Shown here: piece by piece, positions 14,301 to 24,400 of the stretch
How positions within the stretch are numbered: the first letter of the stretch is position 1
Layout of the letters: every line of letters begins with the position of its first letter
From: Tetradesmus obliquus
Taxonomy: Eukaryota; Chlorophyta; Chlorophyceae; Sphaeropleales; Scenedesmaceae
Reading direction: 5' to 3'
Length of the DNA: 64,000 bases
Assembly (NCBI GenBank): GCA_030272155.1
Contig: CP126201.1
Coordinates: 3,508,501-3,572,500, forward strand
Made by a program: the position numbers and the translations under genes
Notes under the pieces: model-generated
The model's database searches: none
The model's input: the letters and a program-made list of their open reading frames with translations, nothing else
What the model was told of the DNA's origin: nothing

Positions 14301-15382
14301 CCCTTCCTCATTGCCCTCTTGACCTGCAGGCCCGACAGAAGCCCACATGCTGCCTCCTCTGCCGTCACCGCTGCACCACCATCCACCGGTGGCTGCAACA
14401 GGTACTCCACGTGGTTTTTCACTACTGTTACTGTGTTGGCAGCCCAATCAATTTCCGGATTGAACTGAGTTAACCACGGCTTGCCTAGCACGATGTCGTC
14501 TTGTGCCAGTTTGGTCACTGTGAACGGCCGCCTGTCCTTCATCTTGTTTACGCGATATGTCATACTAGGCACAACACAGCTGCAGTCTTGCAGCGCACCA
14601 TTGCCTAGCTGCACCTGGCGGTCCCCCAAGCTCAGCACTGGCAGGTTGAGCTTTTTGACAGCACCAGGGTCCATGTAGTCCTCACTCGCACCACTGTCCA
14701 GTAGCACTCTCAACACCTCTCCACGGCACTTGGCCTGTAGCCGGATCAGCTTGTTGCTAGTTGGCTGCAAGCCTGCCAACTCCGCAATAGGTGTTACCTG
14801 CCTTGCCACAGCAGGCTCGTCACGCAGCACCACCAATGGCCACTTCAGTGGCGGCATCTCTGCCCACTCCTCCTCAGGCGACATGGGCGGGCTTCGCAAG
14901 ATGCCTGTGGTGCCCACTGGAAACTCATTCACCACAGTCATGCCCTTGGTTAAACCCCACCAGGGCGTACGGTCCCACTTTGGTACAAGGAAGACCCCAC
15001 TAGTGCTTTCGGGGGCCTTACTCTTGCACTCCAGGTAGTGCCGCAAGAACAACCCAGCGCGGCGGAAGGGCGCGTTCAGCCATACGGACTTGCCGCTGAC
15101 ATTAGCCTCGCAGAAGGTCCGGTAGCTTGTGTAGAACTTCTTAGCCTGAGCGGTGCTAGGGCCAGCGCAGGCGTCTACAGAGAACGGCCCGTAGTCGTCC
15201 AGCAACTGAGTCATCACAGCTGCATCGAGCAACCAGATCTCACGGTCCCTCAACCGCCTCCGACGGGTACCCGCTTTTCCCAGGGCCGCTGGTTGAACTC
15301 GGGGCTCACTGCCCTCTACCTGGTCACATGGGTCATCAGGCGTCCGGGGTGATGCCTTCTCGGCGCGCGTTGACCGACCCAT
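11342..15382 (-). CDS. pol: Pol polyprotein (PR-RT-RH-IN-chromodomain)
   Basis: The 1346-aa frame carries, in order: an N-terminal domain (about residues 45-160) with 'VDACAGP', 'VWLNAPF' and 'FLVPKW' motifs that resembles Dam-type adenine methyltransferases; an aspartic protease with '[10 protein letters not shown]' near 225; reverse transcriptase with 'YLDDILIYS' near 580; RNase H with 'YTDAS' near 727; an integrase zinc-binding region near 920-955 and catalytic core near 990-1085; and a C-terminal chromodomain near 1274-1330 with 'YLVRWKGF' and 'DDSWIP'. Chromodomains of this family steer integration towards marked chromatin. Pol lies just downstream of gag in a different frame, a layout common in the family. 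The methyltransferase-like domain is not a usual part of chromoviruses. Confidence 0.95.
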   Translation of the reverse strand: MGRSTRAEKASPRTPDDPCDQVEGSEPRVQPAALGKAGTRRRRLRDREIWLLDAAVMTQLLDDYGPFSVDACAGPSTAQAKKFYTSYRTFCEANVSGKSVWLNAPFRRAGLFLRHYLECKSKAPESTSGVFLVPKWDRTPWWGLTKGMTVVNEFPVGTTGILRSPPMSPEEEWAEMPPLKWPLVVLRDEPAVARQVTPIAELAGLQPTSNKLIRLQAKCRGEVLRVLLDSGASEDYMDPGAVKKLNLPVLSLGDRQVQLGNGALQDCSCVVPSMTYRVNKMKDRRPFTVTKLAQDDIVLGKPWLTQFNPEIDWAANTVTVVKNHVEYLLQPPVDGGAAVTAEEAACGLLSGLQVKRAMRKGATAFLAVLREATEGGKGAELEEVKFDYEDPQWAERMRQVLQKHKQIFQGMPKGLPPKRSVDHKIELEAGGKPPFGPMYHMSPLELEEAKRQLTDLLERGLVQPSKSPYGAPILFVRKANGKLRMCVDYRALNKLTVKNRYPLPRIDELLDRLHGASVFTKLDLQSGYWQIRIAEEDIPKTAFRTRYGHYEWRVMPFGLTNAPATFQALMNDVLRPFLDDFVIVYLDDILIYSKTPEEHLAHVDKVLTALRKARLYAGLDKCAFAMKEVTFLGHIVSGEGIKVDPKKVEAVREWPPPRNVTEVRSFLGMTGFYRRFIHHYAHKALPLTNLTAGGVKWKWRVDVEAKAFEDLKNTLTSAPVLVTPDPTLPYEVYTDASKFALGAVLLQNQGKGLQPVAYLSRKLNSAERNYPTGDREMLGIYYALQTWRCYLEGASFKVNSDHLNHTWFNKKKDLSRRQAKWMLWMESYYSGTEIEYKQGKDNLSDPLSRRPDLASFISSVTDGSFLDLVRQGYEADPLYREPPPMLTEHGGLWYMHGERLAIPRDAGLRQLILQELHDCPSAGHLGVTKTLQRVATRFWWPHMTRAVRHYVTSCPSCQCNKPLSDLPAGLLQPLPVPEKKFEQITMDLITDLPPTARGHDAVVTFVDRLSKLVHFAPTTKTVDAPELARIFMETWHKHHGTPKVIISDRDPRFQGHFWQAYFDRLGTHLRFFTAFHPQTDGQSERANRTLEEVLRHFVSPRQDDWDEHLALAEFAINDSVNPSTGYTPFYLAYGQEMQHPIDAVAYVNVPAADVQASDIEEAIKHAKLKLQEAQARQAQYANRRRKEVTYSVGDKAYLSTANLHLPSSMSRKLTARYLGPFRVEKVINPVTYKLKLPTTMRIHPVFHVSLLKPYKTCEEFTNRQEPTPVQPAVADDNQWYVETLLDKSMRKHRGRRMAHYLVRWKGFGPEDDSWIPHTAIEQSLIDDYEASHHGGRDTGRRAGRRS

Positions 15383-15399
15383 ACCATCAAGCGCGCCAC

Positions 15400-16395
15400 T
15401 CAGTTTGTTGAGCGACGGCTTGGTGGCTTGCCTGCCTTGCTCTGGAACTGCAGCTGTCGCTGCTGCTGTGCCGGCGGCTTGAATGGCTGTGCGCGCCGGT
15501 CCTTATGCTCGTCAATCTTCCGCTGACGGCAGTCCGCAATGCGGTGGCCGGCGCGCTGGCAGTAGAAGCACTTGATAGCCTTGCGCTTTCCCTGCCCATA
15601 GCGCAGTTCTGCCTGGCCACCCTCTTCTGGCTCCATGCTGCCCAGCTCCATGGGTGTCGGTCCAGAGTCCTCCTGTTGCCGCTGCACAGGAAAATTGGGC
15701 CGCGGAGCATAGCTCGGGGCCTTACGCCCTTTGTGCATGCCCCACAGCAGGCCATCTGCCTGAATGGCCAGCTCCACGGCCTCGTGCAGTGTTGCTGGTT
15801 TGTGCAGTGTCACGTGCATGCGGATCTCTGGCTTGAGGCCCTTGATGAAGAAGTGTACGCGGTCGGCCTCGTCCATGTTGGGCAGCTCCAGCATCAGCGT
15901 GTTGAAGCGTGATGCGTAGTCAAACACACTGCGTGTCTGCACCAAACGGTCCAGCTTGTTGCGTGCGTCGTAGTCTGGCTTCACCGGGGTGAACATGTCG
16001 ATGAACTCCTTCTTGAAAGCAGCCCAGTTTGCAAAAGGCTGCCGCTTGCCTGCTGCCACCTCCTGCTGGCAGCGCAGCCACCAGTTCAGCGCAGAATCCT
16101 TCAGGAAACTGGCTGCATAGGTGACTGTGCTGGGCAGGTTCAGGTCCGTGCTTTGGGCCTGAAGGTATGTCTCCATCTTGTAGCACCAGTTGATAGCATT
16201 AGGGCTGGTGCCATTAGTCTCAGGTGGCTTCGGCAGCTTCAGCCTCTGGGCAGATGTGCCAGCCGCTGCAGCACCAAGCTGCACATTCTGCAGCTGCTGC
16301 TCTAATTGTGTGATCTTAGCAGCCATCTGGACCATCATCTGCTGTGCCTGCTCTGTGGTAAGCGGCACAGCCTGAGCAAGGCCCTCAGTAGACAT
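15400..16395 (-). CDS. gag: Gag capsid/nucleocapsid protein
   Basis: This frame codes 331 aa. Residues about 60-190 show the retrotransposon gag pattern ('[10 protein letters not shown]', '[12 protein letters not shown]', and '[11 protein letters not shown]' further on). A CCHC zinc knuckle '[14 protein letters not shown]' lies near 273-287 with spacing C-x2-C-x4-H-x4-C, followed by a basic, Gln-rich tail. It would form the particle and bind the RNA genome. Its ATG overlaps the end of the small leader ORF by 11 bases. Confidence 0.93.
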   Translation of the reverse strand: MSTEGLAQAVPLTTEQAQQMMVQMAAKITQLEQQLQNVQLGAAAAGTSAQRLKLPKPPETNGTSPNAINWCYKMETYLQAQSTDLNLPSTVTYAASFLKDSALNWWLRCQQEVAAGKRQPFANWAAFKKEFIDMFTPVKPDYDARNKLDRLVQTRSVFDYASRFNTLMLELPNMDEADRVHFFIKGLKPEIRMHVTLHKPATLHEAVELAIQADGLLWGMHKGRKAPSYAPRPNFPVQRQQEDSGPTPMELGSMEPEEGGQAELRYGQGKRKAIKCFYCQRAGHRIADCRQRKIDEHKDRRAQPFKPPAQQQRQLQFQSKAGKPPSRRSTN

Positions 16396-16681
16396 GGCTC
16401 AGAGGGGCGACAGGAGCAGGGAGCTTATGACGATAGGGCACGATAGGGTTGGGCTTGGGCTTGATGAAGATGTCCCGCCGCACCTTCTTCAGGAAACGGC
16501 GCTTGCGGGCCTTGTCGATGGGCTGAAGAACGTGGGGAGCAGAACGCGGCTTGCAGAAGTGTCGCACAGGTGTAACAGGCGCGTAGACACCTCCGTCCTC
16601 ACTGCGCAGCACACCACCAGTAGCAGGCTGCAAAAACTGGACCTTGGGCTTCTCCTTTGCCGGATTATACTGTCCCGGCAT
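16385..16681 (-). CDS. Small basic leader ORF upstream of gag
   Basis: This 98-aa frame begins 21 bases inside the 5' LTR and fills the whole space between the LTR and gag, ending just inside gag in another frame. The product is rich in Lys, Arg and Pro ('KARKRRFLKKVRR'). I recognise no family. It could be translated, with gag started by reinitiation at the overlap, or it could be a chance leader frame. Its exact fit between LTR and gag is the only support. Confidence 0.45.
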   Translation of the reverse strand: MPGQYNPAKEKPKVQFLQPATGGVLRSEDGGVYAPVTPVRHFCKPRSAPHVLQPIDKARKRRFLKKVRRDIFIKPKPNPIVPYRHKLPAPVAPLSHVY

Positions 16682-16684
16682 ACG

Positions 16685-16699
16685 CAGTCTCAGCTACCA
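16685..16699 (-). promoter_or_regulatory. Primer-binding site, tRNA-Met-like
   Basis: Just inside the 5' LTR the coding strand reads TGGTAGCTGAGACTG. TGGTAGC and the following GAG agree with the complement of a methionine tRNA 3' end, the usual primer for this family. The match is partial, so the primer tRNA is an inference. Confidence 0.6.
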
Positions 16700-16702
16700 G
16701 AA

Positions 16703-17142
16703 TGCTGCGTCTACAGCTGTCTGTTGAGAAGGTCACAGGAACGGAGCCTTCTTGGAACTAGGCTGGATACTGACCGAATCGATATGGACCGTAAACGGAG
16801 AGTATTCCAGTTAGTTACCAAGTGAACCGAAACAACAGGAGGTGCACTTAAAGAGCACGCGTTGATCAAGTACTTCGTAATAGACTGAAGAACGGTGGAC
16901 TGGCACCCCTTTATATAGTCGTCTCCCACATAGTATACTCATAAGAAACATCCAGAATTAACACTACTAGAAGCATCCTGCAAAGCTACATCATACCATC
17001 TCCAGAGAGATCCGGAGAAACCTTGTACATTCGAGATCGATCCACATCATTCGACAACTCTCAACAACAACTACCATGTTCACGAACATACCATATAAAA
17101 CTTACTAAGTTAAACTACACTACTTCCTATGTCCTCCTTACA
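16703..17142 (-). repeat. 5' LTR of the chromovirus
   Basis: This is the upstream LTR in the element's orientation, 440 bp and identical to the left copy. On the coding strand a TATA-like CTATATAA (16918-16911) lies inside it, so transcription should start about 25-30 bases further on, towards lower coordinates. Confidence 0.95.
16911..16918 (-). promoter_or_regulatory. TATA box in 5' LTR
   Basis: CTATATAAAGG on the coding strand is the only strong TATA match in the LTR and sits upstream of the expected R region. The same motif is present in the 3' LTR. Confidence 0.55.
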
Positions 17143-17147
17143 GTCAC
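17143..17147. repeat. Target site duplication, right copy
   Basis: GTCAC directly after the right LTR matches the left copy. Confidence 0.93.
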
Positions 17148-18289
17148 GCTGCATGCGGTGCATATTCACATGCTCATGACCCAGCAGGTGACGGCCTTGA
17201 TGCATGGGGGGCGTGTGATGCAGAGGCATACAAGTGGCCATGCAGTGTGCATGCTGCACAGCATGCTGTAAAGAGAAATCAGGTGCACGTGGCGGCACCC
17301 AGGCCTGCTCTCATACTGCCCCAAAACATGGGTGAATGTGTACTTTGTTTGACCCCAGTCGGTCTTGTTTGTCTCAAAGACCTGTAAGGGGAGCTGCCTG
17401 TGCATGCATGTCTGCTTTGTTGGTTTCACAACATTGGGTTCCGGTCTGTGGTGAGTCGTGCTGCTGCTCATGTGCACCCGTGACGGAAGCCATGGCTGAC
17501 CTTGTGCCAATGGCTGCAGGATATCCCAGCCAGTTTCTGGGTACTTTGACAGCACATAACCTGAATCAAGATAAGTGGCATTTGTAAGTTTGTTTATACA
17601 TCTGTGATTCTGTCCTGCACGCCTTGCGTGTGGGACCCATGAAGTGTCACTTGTGCAGCAGTCCCAAGGATAGGCGGGTGGGGCGTCCTTAAAGCCTTGA
17701 AATCAGCCAAACCAATCAGAACGGCTGTCCGTATGGCTCAGCATGTGCAACTAACGGTTTTTCAGGCGCTGAGTGTGGAACGCACACATCTCCCTTGGAT
17801 GGCATAACATCGGAGAGTGATGTGCGCATGTTTTCAGCAGTTCTGTTGTGCTGACAAACCCATTCAGGTGCCCATCTCATGATTGAACTTTACATAAGTT
17901 TATGGCATTTTATCATCCTTTTCACTCTGCAAAACAAGCTTTGAAGTACAGGCCTGATTTTTTTAGGCAAGTTGAACAGGTCATTACAGGTACACTCAAG
18001 GCATTGTGTCAGCAGCTTAGCAAGGGCGATGCTGCAGCATTTAACATATAAGTGGCAGTGCTGTTTGTGATCCTGCGGTGTCTGCGGCAGAGACGGGCCA
18101 CATGCAAGTCCCTGGCTGACGCTGTACCCTGTGAAGCAGTTGTTACTGTCATTTCAAGGGCCTGTTCAGAGTGTCGTGATTTGGGCTGACATAAGCGCGG
18201 TGATAAACACACTGGATAGCTGCTTCTCCCTGCAGCTTGAGGTGCCCAACGTCTCAAACCGATTGCACTTGCACTGGTCTTCTGCCATC
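17148..18289. other. Upstream region of the ArfGAP gene
   Basis: No coding feature is evident. This is the original genomic DNA right of the transposon and should carry the ArfGAP promoter and 5' untranslated region. An open frame runs into the first ArfGAP exon from 18131, but family proteins start at the ATG I chose. Confidence 0.5.
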
Positions 18290-21200
18290 ATGGGGGAGCC
18301 ACTAGACAGGGACACGCTGTTCAAGAAGCTCAGAAGCAAGCCTGAGAATAAGGTTTGCGATACAGTGCCGGCAACACAAGTCACATGTATAATCGAGCTG
18401 GGCAAGCTTGCGACCATGTAAACTCCCCTCTGCTTGCAGGTTTGCTTTGATTGCCCGGCAAAAAACCCGACTTGGGCTTCTGTACCGTATGGCGTGTATA
18501 TATGCCTGGCGTGTGCGGGCATTCACCGCAGCCTAGGCGTGCACATCAGCTTCGTGAGGTGAGCTTCTGCTGGGACATTCCCAGACAGCTGTTGGGGCAC
18601 CCGTGCATCTGTTGATTCACTGACAGAGTATCCATTGTGCAGGTCAACAACGCTGGACACGTGGACAGAGGACCAGCTGCGGGTGAGCAGGGTCCCATGC
18701 AACTGCTGTGTCTGTTGCTGCTGCACCAGCTACCCTGCATCACAGAGGAGTTGCGTTGTTTGTGCGTGATCCCCTGATATTAAAAATAAAGCGGTGCTAA
18801 CCTGCCCATTCTATGCAGCTGATGGCTGTTGGTGGCAACCACAAGGCGCGGCAGTTCTTCAAGCAGCATGGCTATGATGAGGTTGGTTCGGACAAGATTG
18901 AGAACAAGGTGAGCAGTGGCTGGTGGCATCGCTGGCTTACACACTTGTGTTGGCAGCCAGTCTAGCGTTTCTGGTTTACTGCCAGTGTACAATGAAGCAC
19001 CCAGATCCTCTATTTCCATGCAGCACACAAAGCACTGCAGCAGTGGCAGCAGCAACAGCAGCAGGTGCATGCTAACAAATTTTATGTTTGTCCTTGGTGC
19101 CTGCAGTACACATCGCGCGCTGCACAGCTGTACCGTCAGCAGCTGGAGAAGGAGGCCATCAAGACGTTCAGGTGTGCAGCAGCAGCAGCAGCAGCAGCAA
19201 CAGCCACCCTCGCACTTGCTACCACTACAGCGCAAGCGCCGGCGTGTGCAAGTGGCAGCGTTTGGCCTAACAAAGCAGAATTAGTATGCAGTTGCGGTGA
19301 ATGCCTAGCAGCGCGAATCTGGCATGCGGACACAACCGCTGCAGACTGGGCATCGTGTCCTTCAAGGTGCAGGTTGCAGTAAGCCCATGCAACACCAACT
19401 ATGTGTTATTTTCTGCTGCCCTGTCATATTCCCTGCTCCGCAGTGTTGCGTCGCCAAAGGTTGCGGACAGCAGCAGCACCTCAGCACCCACTGCAGCCAG
19501 CAGCAGCACACAGCCAGCCGCCGCAGCTGCAGCAGCAGGCGTGGCAGGCGCAGCAGCAGGCGCTGCTGCAGCCACCGGCGGTTTGAGGCCAGCTGTCTCT
19601 GCCAGCAAGCCAGGTGAGAACTGCTGTGTGCGGGAAACCGGCTTTTGGCAATGCAGCATAGCCCTGCAAGTGCGGACAAGATGCGCAGCTGCTACTTGCC
19701 AGACACAGCTGCGCTGGTTTGTGCCGTTTTGTCAGCAACACACTGCAGCACGAGTGCCTTTTTACAACTGCACATCACACCCAACATGGTGGCTGGCTGC
19801 GCGGTGTTGCACTGAACTTTTACCAAACCTCTCCTTTGGTCCTGCGCGTCACCCTGCGCCTCATTTCTGGTGCAGCCGCGTCGCGCCTGGTGCAGCCGCG
19901 CAAGCCGGCCGGCAAGCTGGGTGGTGGGCTAGGCGTGCGCAAGCTGGAGGCCAAGGTTGATGAAGGCCTGTTTGAGCAGCAGCCGGCGGCCCCCGAGCCA
20001 GTCAAGCCGCTGCCGGTGGCTGCTGCGGTAGCGGCGGAGGCGGAGAAGCCGGCGGCTGCCTCGCGCTTTGCGTACGACACGCTGACGGCGGTGAGCAGTG
20101 AGCTGGGGTGCTGGGGTGTTGGGTCGCTGCTTGTGCTTAGCAGCGTGGGCTTGTGCGCTTTGTTGAGAACTGGCTCGTGAACGTTTGGGCCTAGGTAGCT
20201 GGGCCGGAAGTTGTGTTTTGGTGTGCAGGGCGGGTGGCGGCGGAGGCGAGAAGCCGGCGGCTGCCTCGCGCTTCGCGTACGACACACCGCGGTGAGAGGG
20301 GGAGGGCGAGCTCAGTGCTGGGGCGTCTGGTTGCTGCAGCCGCGTGAGCTTGTGCGCTGTGGTTGATACAGGCTCGTGTGTTGCTCCTGAGCTGCCGCTG
20401 GAATTGTGGGTTGGCGGCAACAAGATTTAGTGTGAGGGGGCGGTGGCGGCGGAGGCGGAGAAGCCGGCGGCTGCCTCGCGCTTCGCGTACGACACGCTGA
20501 CTGCGGTGAGCTGCTGTGCAGCTGTTCGGCATCTAAAGCATATGTAGTGTGTGCAGCGTGTCTTTGTGGTGGTGCGTATTGGGATCGTATCTCTGATGGC
20601 ATGCTGGTGTTGCCGTTGCTGTGTGCAGCAGCTCGAGCCTGTCCCTCACACATTTCTGCACGCTTTGCTGCATCGCAGGCGCCGGCCGCCAGCAGCAGCG
20701 CCGCAGCAGCGGCCAACCCCATGCAGCGCGGCAAGGACGGCCACCTCACGCTGGGCCTCAGCAATGATGACTTCTTCAAGGACCCGCTGTCCATGGCAGG
20801 TAAGGATAGTGAGAGCAAGGCGGGGGAGAAGCAGCTTCAGCAGTGACGCAACATCTGAGGTTCAACACTTCCAGCCATGGTTGCAGGGGCCGTGTCCAGA
20901 CATCTGGGCGAGCATCATGTTGCATTGTGCTTTTGCTGTTGTTGCTGATGCACAGTGTGCTTCCTGCACACTCTATCTACACAGGTGCGCAGCGCAGCGG
21001 CAGCGGCGGGCTAGGCGGCACGCCGAAGGCAGGGTATGGCGGCGCGCCGGGGCCCTTTGGCGGCTTTGGGGGTGCTGGCATGGGTGCGCCGAAGCCGGCG
21101 GAGGTGGAGCCGATCGCGCAGAAGCGCTTTGCCAACGCCAAGGCCATCTCGTCAAGGTGTGTTGGGATGGGAGACTGTAGAGATGCTCACAGTGCTGCAG

Positions 21201-23031
21201 CTGGTGCCTATTGACAGCTGTGACGTGCAGTGTTCCTTGCATGTTTCAATGCACTGCTGTACCTAGATAACGAAAGGCTGCTCATCCTGTTGGTGTTGTG
21301 CTGGCCGGCCGCCGCCTGCAGGGACTTCCAAGAAAACAGCGCGGAGCAGGAGTCGGAGCGCCAGGCGCGGCTGTCGCGCTTCTCTGGCGCTGCAGCCATC
21401 TCCAGCGACGCCTACTTCAACAGGTGGGCGGGGCTGCAGCTGCTGCTGTGGCTGGTTTGGGTGATCAACAGGTTGATGAAGAGTCATGCTGCATGACATT
21501 GTTCTTACCTCAACAGCCTTGAGGTTTCATAATGCTCAAATCAGAAGCTGCAGCCTTCACCGTCCGAGCTTGTCAATCACGAGGTGTCAAAGGTGGTAAG
21601 AGTTTCATGATTTTGGTCATATCTGGTCATTATGATGGTCTGCAATGAACTCAGGCTGGCGGGGAACATGCTTTGCAACACCCTGTATTATCACATTTAG
21701 ATCTGGCTTGATCCAAACGTGATCGTAGGGGGTGTTGCAAAGCATGTTCCCGGCTAGCCTGAGTTCAGGAACGGCCCAAATATCTTCAGCTCAAGTTCTT
21801 CTTTCAGCTCAAGGAGTGGAGCCTGCTCAGTTGTTAGTGGAGTGAGGTCAATAAGTGCATGCTTGATCAACAGACGGCTGACTTGAATGATCTACCTCTG
21901 CTGGGTTACAATGGGTTCATCTATAGGCTGCTGCCCAGGCATCTAATGACACATGAACTGTATGCAATTGGCAGCTGGTGGCTGGCTGCCATATGTGCAT
22001 GTCTTCACTGAGCACAGCAGCTACACTCCCACTGCATTCTCTGCGCAGCATTGCTCAGCGGAAGGGGTCAGTACTGTGGTGGTGCCGTGGCTGGTGAGCA
22101 CATGCTCGCGCAGCAGCAGGCTGTCAGGCAGCACACCGCAATGCACAACGATACTTGGAGGACTTTGTCAAAACAGTGATCAACCACATTGATGAACGTG
22201 AATCAATGCCACGTTGATTGCATTGTGTCAACGCACAACACCCCGCTACTTGGGGTATGCCATCCTTGGACATGGATGGGATTCTCCAAGTAGCGGTGTG
22301 TTGTGCGTTGACACAATGCAATAGGCGTGCAGAAGCAGGTGTATGTGTTGCAGTGGCCTTGAGGGCCGGCTGCAGGGACAGCTGGTGAAACGGACTGGAT
22401 CTTGTGCCGGTCTGTTTGCTTCCTGCTGCTGCTGCTGCTGCTTGACCTCTATTTGATGGATTTGATCTGCTCATGCAGGTCACCTGCGCGTGGCAATTGT
22501 CATGTGCGATGAGCTGTCTGCTGGTGCATGCGGCTCTTGCAGTATCTTGTACTGAAGTTGCTGTGGTGCTGTTTGTGATCGGGTGCAGGGCGGACGGCAG
22601 CTACAGCGGCAACCCTGGCAGCGGAGGAGGCAGCGGTGGCCCCCCGCCGCCTGGCGCAGACATGGACATCTCAGCTGCAGAGCTGGTCAACAGGCTGTCG
22701 TTCCACGTGAGTGCTGTGAAGGGTGCTGCTGCCGCCTGGTGTAGCTGCTTTGCAGTGTTTTATTGATGGGACTGCTGCATTGCTTGTTTTGCTGTGCATC
22801 AATGCTGTACTGACATGGCTGGTTGCTGCACACACTCGCCTCCGACCTGCTGTAAAAGTGCTGAAAGAAAATGGCAAAGAAGTTCAAGGGAACGACCTTC
22901 AGAACCTCGCTGTTGCTGCTTGCTTGCAGGCGAAGCAGGACATGGAGCAGGTGAAGCAGATTGCCAGCGGGGCAGTAAACAAGCTCGCAAACATGGCAGG
23001 CAGGTTCATGAACGACCTCAGCAGGTACTGA
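18290..23031 (+). CDS. ARF GTPase-activating protein, ARFGAP2/3 (Glo3, AGD8-10) type
   Basis: Twelve exons: 18290-18352, 18440-18558, 18643-18682, 18819-18908, 19107-19171, 19444-19613, 19876-20090, 20679-20799, 20985-21156, 21322-21423, 22589-22706, 22930-23031; 458 aa. The zinc finger is C23-x2-C26-x16-C43-x2-C46, and the catalytic arginine finger is R51 in 'HRSLGVH'. 'STTLDTW' and 'ARQFFKQHG' follow as in the family. The C-terminal half keeps the ARFGAP2/3 signature '[12 protein letters not shown]' with '[13 protein letters not shown]', which in this class binds coatomer. The product should stimulate GTP hydrolysis on ARF1 during COPI vesicle budding at the Golgi. Exon 6 adds an Ala-rich linker. 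The 3' end of exon 7 is tandemly copied in the next intron. Confidence 0.94.
20030..20516 (+). repeat. Three tandem copies of the ArfGAP exon 7 end with its donor site
   Basis: The exon end coding '[13 protein letters not shown]' plus a GTGAG donor and part of the following intron occurs natively (donor after 20090) and again with donors after about 20291 and 20515. Units are about 201 and 224 bp. The third copy also keeps the last codons of the exon. Confidence 0.88.
21646..21767. repeat. Long foldback hairpin 1 in ArfGAP intron 10
   Basis: Arms 21646-21683 and 21730-21767 are reverse complements at 36 of 38 positions, and the space between them also pairs for most of its length, leaving a very short loop. 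No target duplication flanks it. It could be a palindromic miniature transposon or a small-RNA precursor. Confidence 0.85.
22217..22322. repeat. Long foldback hairpin 2 in ArfGAP intron 10
   Basis: Arms 22218-22253 and 22286-22321 pair at 35 of 36 positions, with one further pair outside. The 32-nt space contains an inner stem (GCCATCC with GGATGGG) and a loop of about 7 nt. Its size and near-perfect pairing fit an algal microRNA precursor as well as a palindromic element. Confidence 0.88.
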
Positions 23032-24400
23032 GCAGCTGCAACAGCGGCAGCGGCAGCAGCAGCGCTTGCTGCATATGCGGGGTTGACTACGCCGCTGAGA
23101 TCTGCGGAATGGTGGGGCCTCGTGCTGGCGCTGATAGTGCTGGCAACAGATAGCATAAAGCAGATGCGCAATGGAGCAGATGTCAGGCTTACTCAACACC
23201 TGCGTTGCAATTGTGTCTGTGATGCTGTGCTGCACGCTCGTGCTGTGTGGCTGCTAACATGCAGACGCTGGTATGTAGTTACATCGTCGTGCAAGGCTGA
23301 ATCACATGCATTTGCAAGCATTGATGTGCTTGCTTGACATGTTGTCCTGCAGACGGGCCCCTGCTGTGCATGTGTCAGATCACTGTCAGCAGCAAGTCGT
23401 GCATATGCATGCTGCCAGCACGGGTCACTCAGCTGAGGCAGGCCGTTGCTGTGGTGCGGTGTCAGCAGCTCTGCGCTCACAGTGCATGACTTGGGTGGAT
23501 GATTGGGGACTTATTTTTGTTGTATGTTAGTGACAGTGATGAGTGAACTGTTTCTTCTCCAATGTTGAATCACTGCTGGCAAGCAAGGCATTCGCGTGCC
23601 GGCGGTGCAGGTCTGGCACATTTGACTTGGCGAGCTGCTGTTGGCCAGCACGTGACCCACGTCATGTGGGCAGGAGGCTGCTTGTCAGCCAGTCCCCCTT
23701 GGCTGCGGGGAAATGCTTGCGCTTTTCAGTCTCCACAGTTGAGACGGCAGTTGTGCGGCACAATAGCAGTGATTTCAGCGCCGCAACCTCTGTGCTGCAG
23801 ATGCCACCAGCCTGTATGGTATGCTTGCGATCACTGATTGCCCCAAAGCATCGGTGTGTTGTGTTCAACGGACTCTATTTGTGTTGGCCCTGCAGCCAGG
23901 CAGTTGCTGTCAAGGGCACCTTGGAAGGCAGGGTTGCTGGCCACAGTTCCGTGATGCGCCTCATTTGATTGATATGCCGTTATGATATATTTGAGCAACC
24001 TTCGGTGTATGAAACGGCACTGCAGCGGCTTTTCTAGTGTGTCACTTCCAATGTCAATCCGGTCTTGTAGGTAGAATGGCAAGCAAGAGAGTGGCTTCCT
24101 GTCTTTGTTCAACAAATACATATTTTTGGTGCATTGCAGCACAGCCAGCGAAAGGCAGCCGGCAAGGAACAACAGTCGCGCGGTCGATGGGGCAACTTTG
24201 ATGCAATGGCTTAACCTCCAGCAGCTGCCTTGAGCCATGCCGTGCAGAACTCGATCTCTTTAAACAATATTTCGAGACAACTTAATGCGCGTTTGAGATA
24301 GCATTGCTCTACATCGGCGAAATGGATTTGCTGGCCTGTGCAAGCATACTCCTGCGCACTCGTCAAAGTGAGCGCTGCTAAATATCGCAATATCTACAAG
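23032..24400. other. Region between the ArfGAP and F-box genes
   Basis: It holds the ArfGAP 3' untranslated region and the upstream region of the next gene. Open frames are short and not recognisable. An alternative in-frame start for the next gene lies at 24338. Confidence 0.5.

Larger units (their letters stand above)
10866..17142 (-). mobile_element. Ty3/gypsy LTR retrotransposon, chromovirus type, complete and recent
   Basis: This 6277-bp element lies on the minus strand. It has two 440-bp LTRs that I read as identical, TG...CA ends, a flanking 5-bp target duplication GTCAC, a primer-binding site next to the 5' LTR and a purine tract next to the 3' LTR. Inside are a small leader ORF, gag with a zinc knuckle, and pol in the order protease, reverse transcriptase, RNase H, integrase, chromodomain, which defines a chromovirus. 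The coding frames look open. Identical LTRs mean too little time for one visible substitution in 440 bp, so the insertion is very young. It sits between genes, upstream of the ArfGAP gene and upstream of the divergent DUF789 gene. Confidence 0.96.

Noticed and set aside
17166-17555. Minus-strand 129-codon frame right of the transposon
   Set aside because: No similarity, and it lies in the probable upstream region of the ArfGAP gene.
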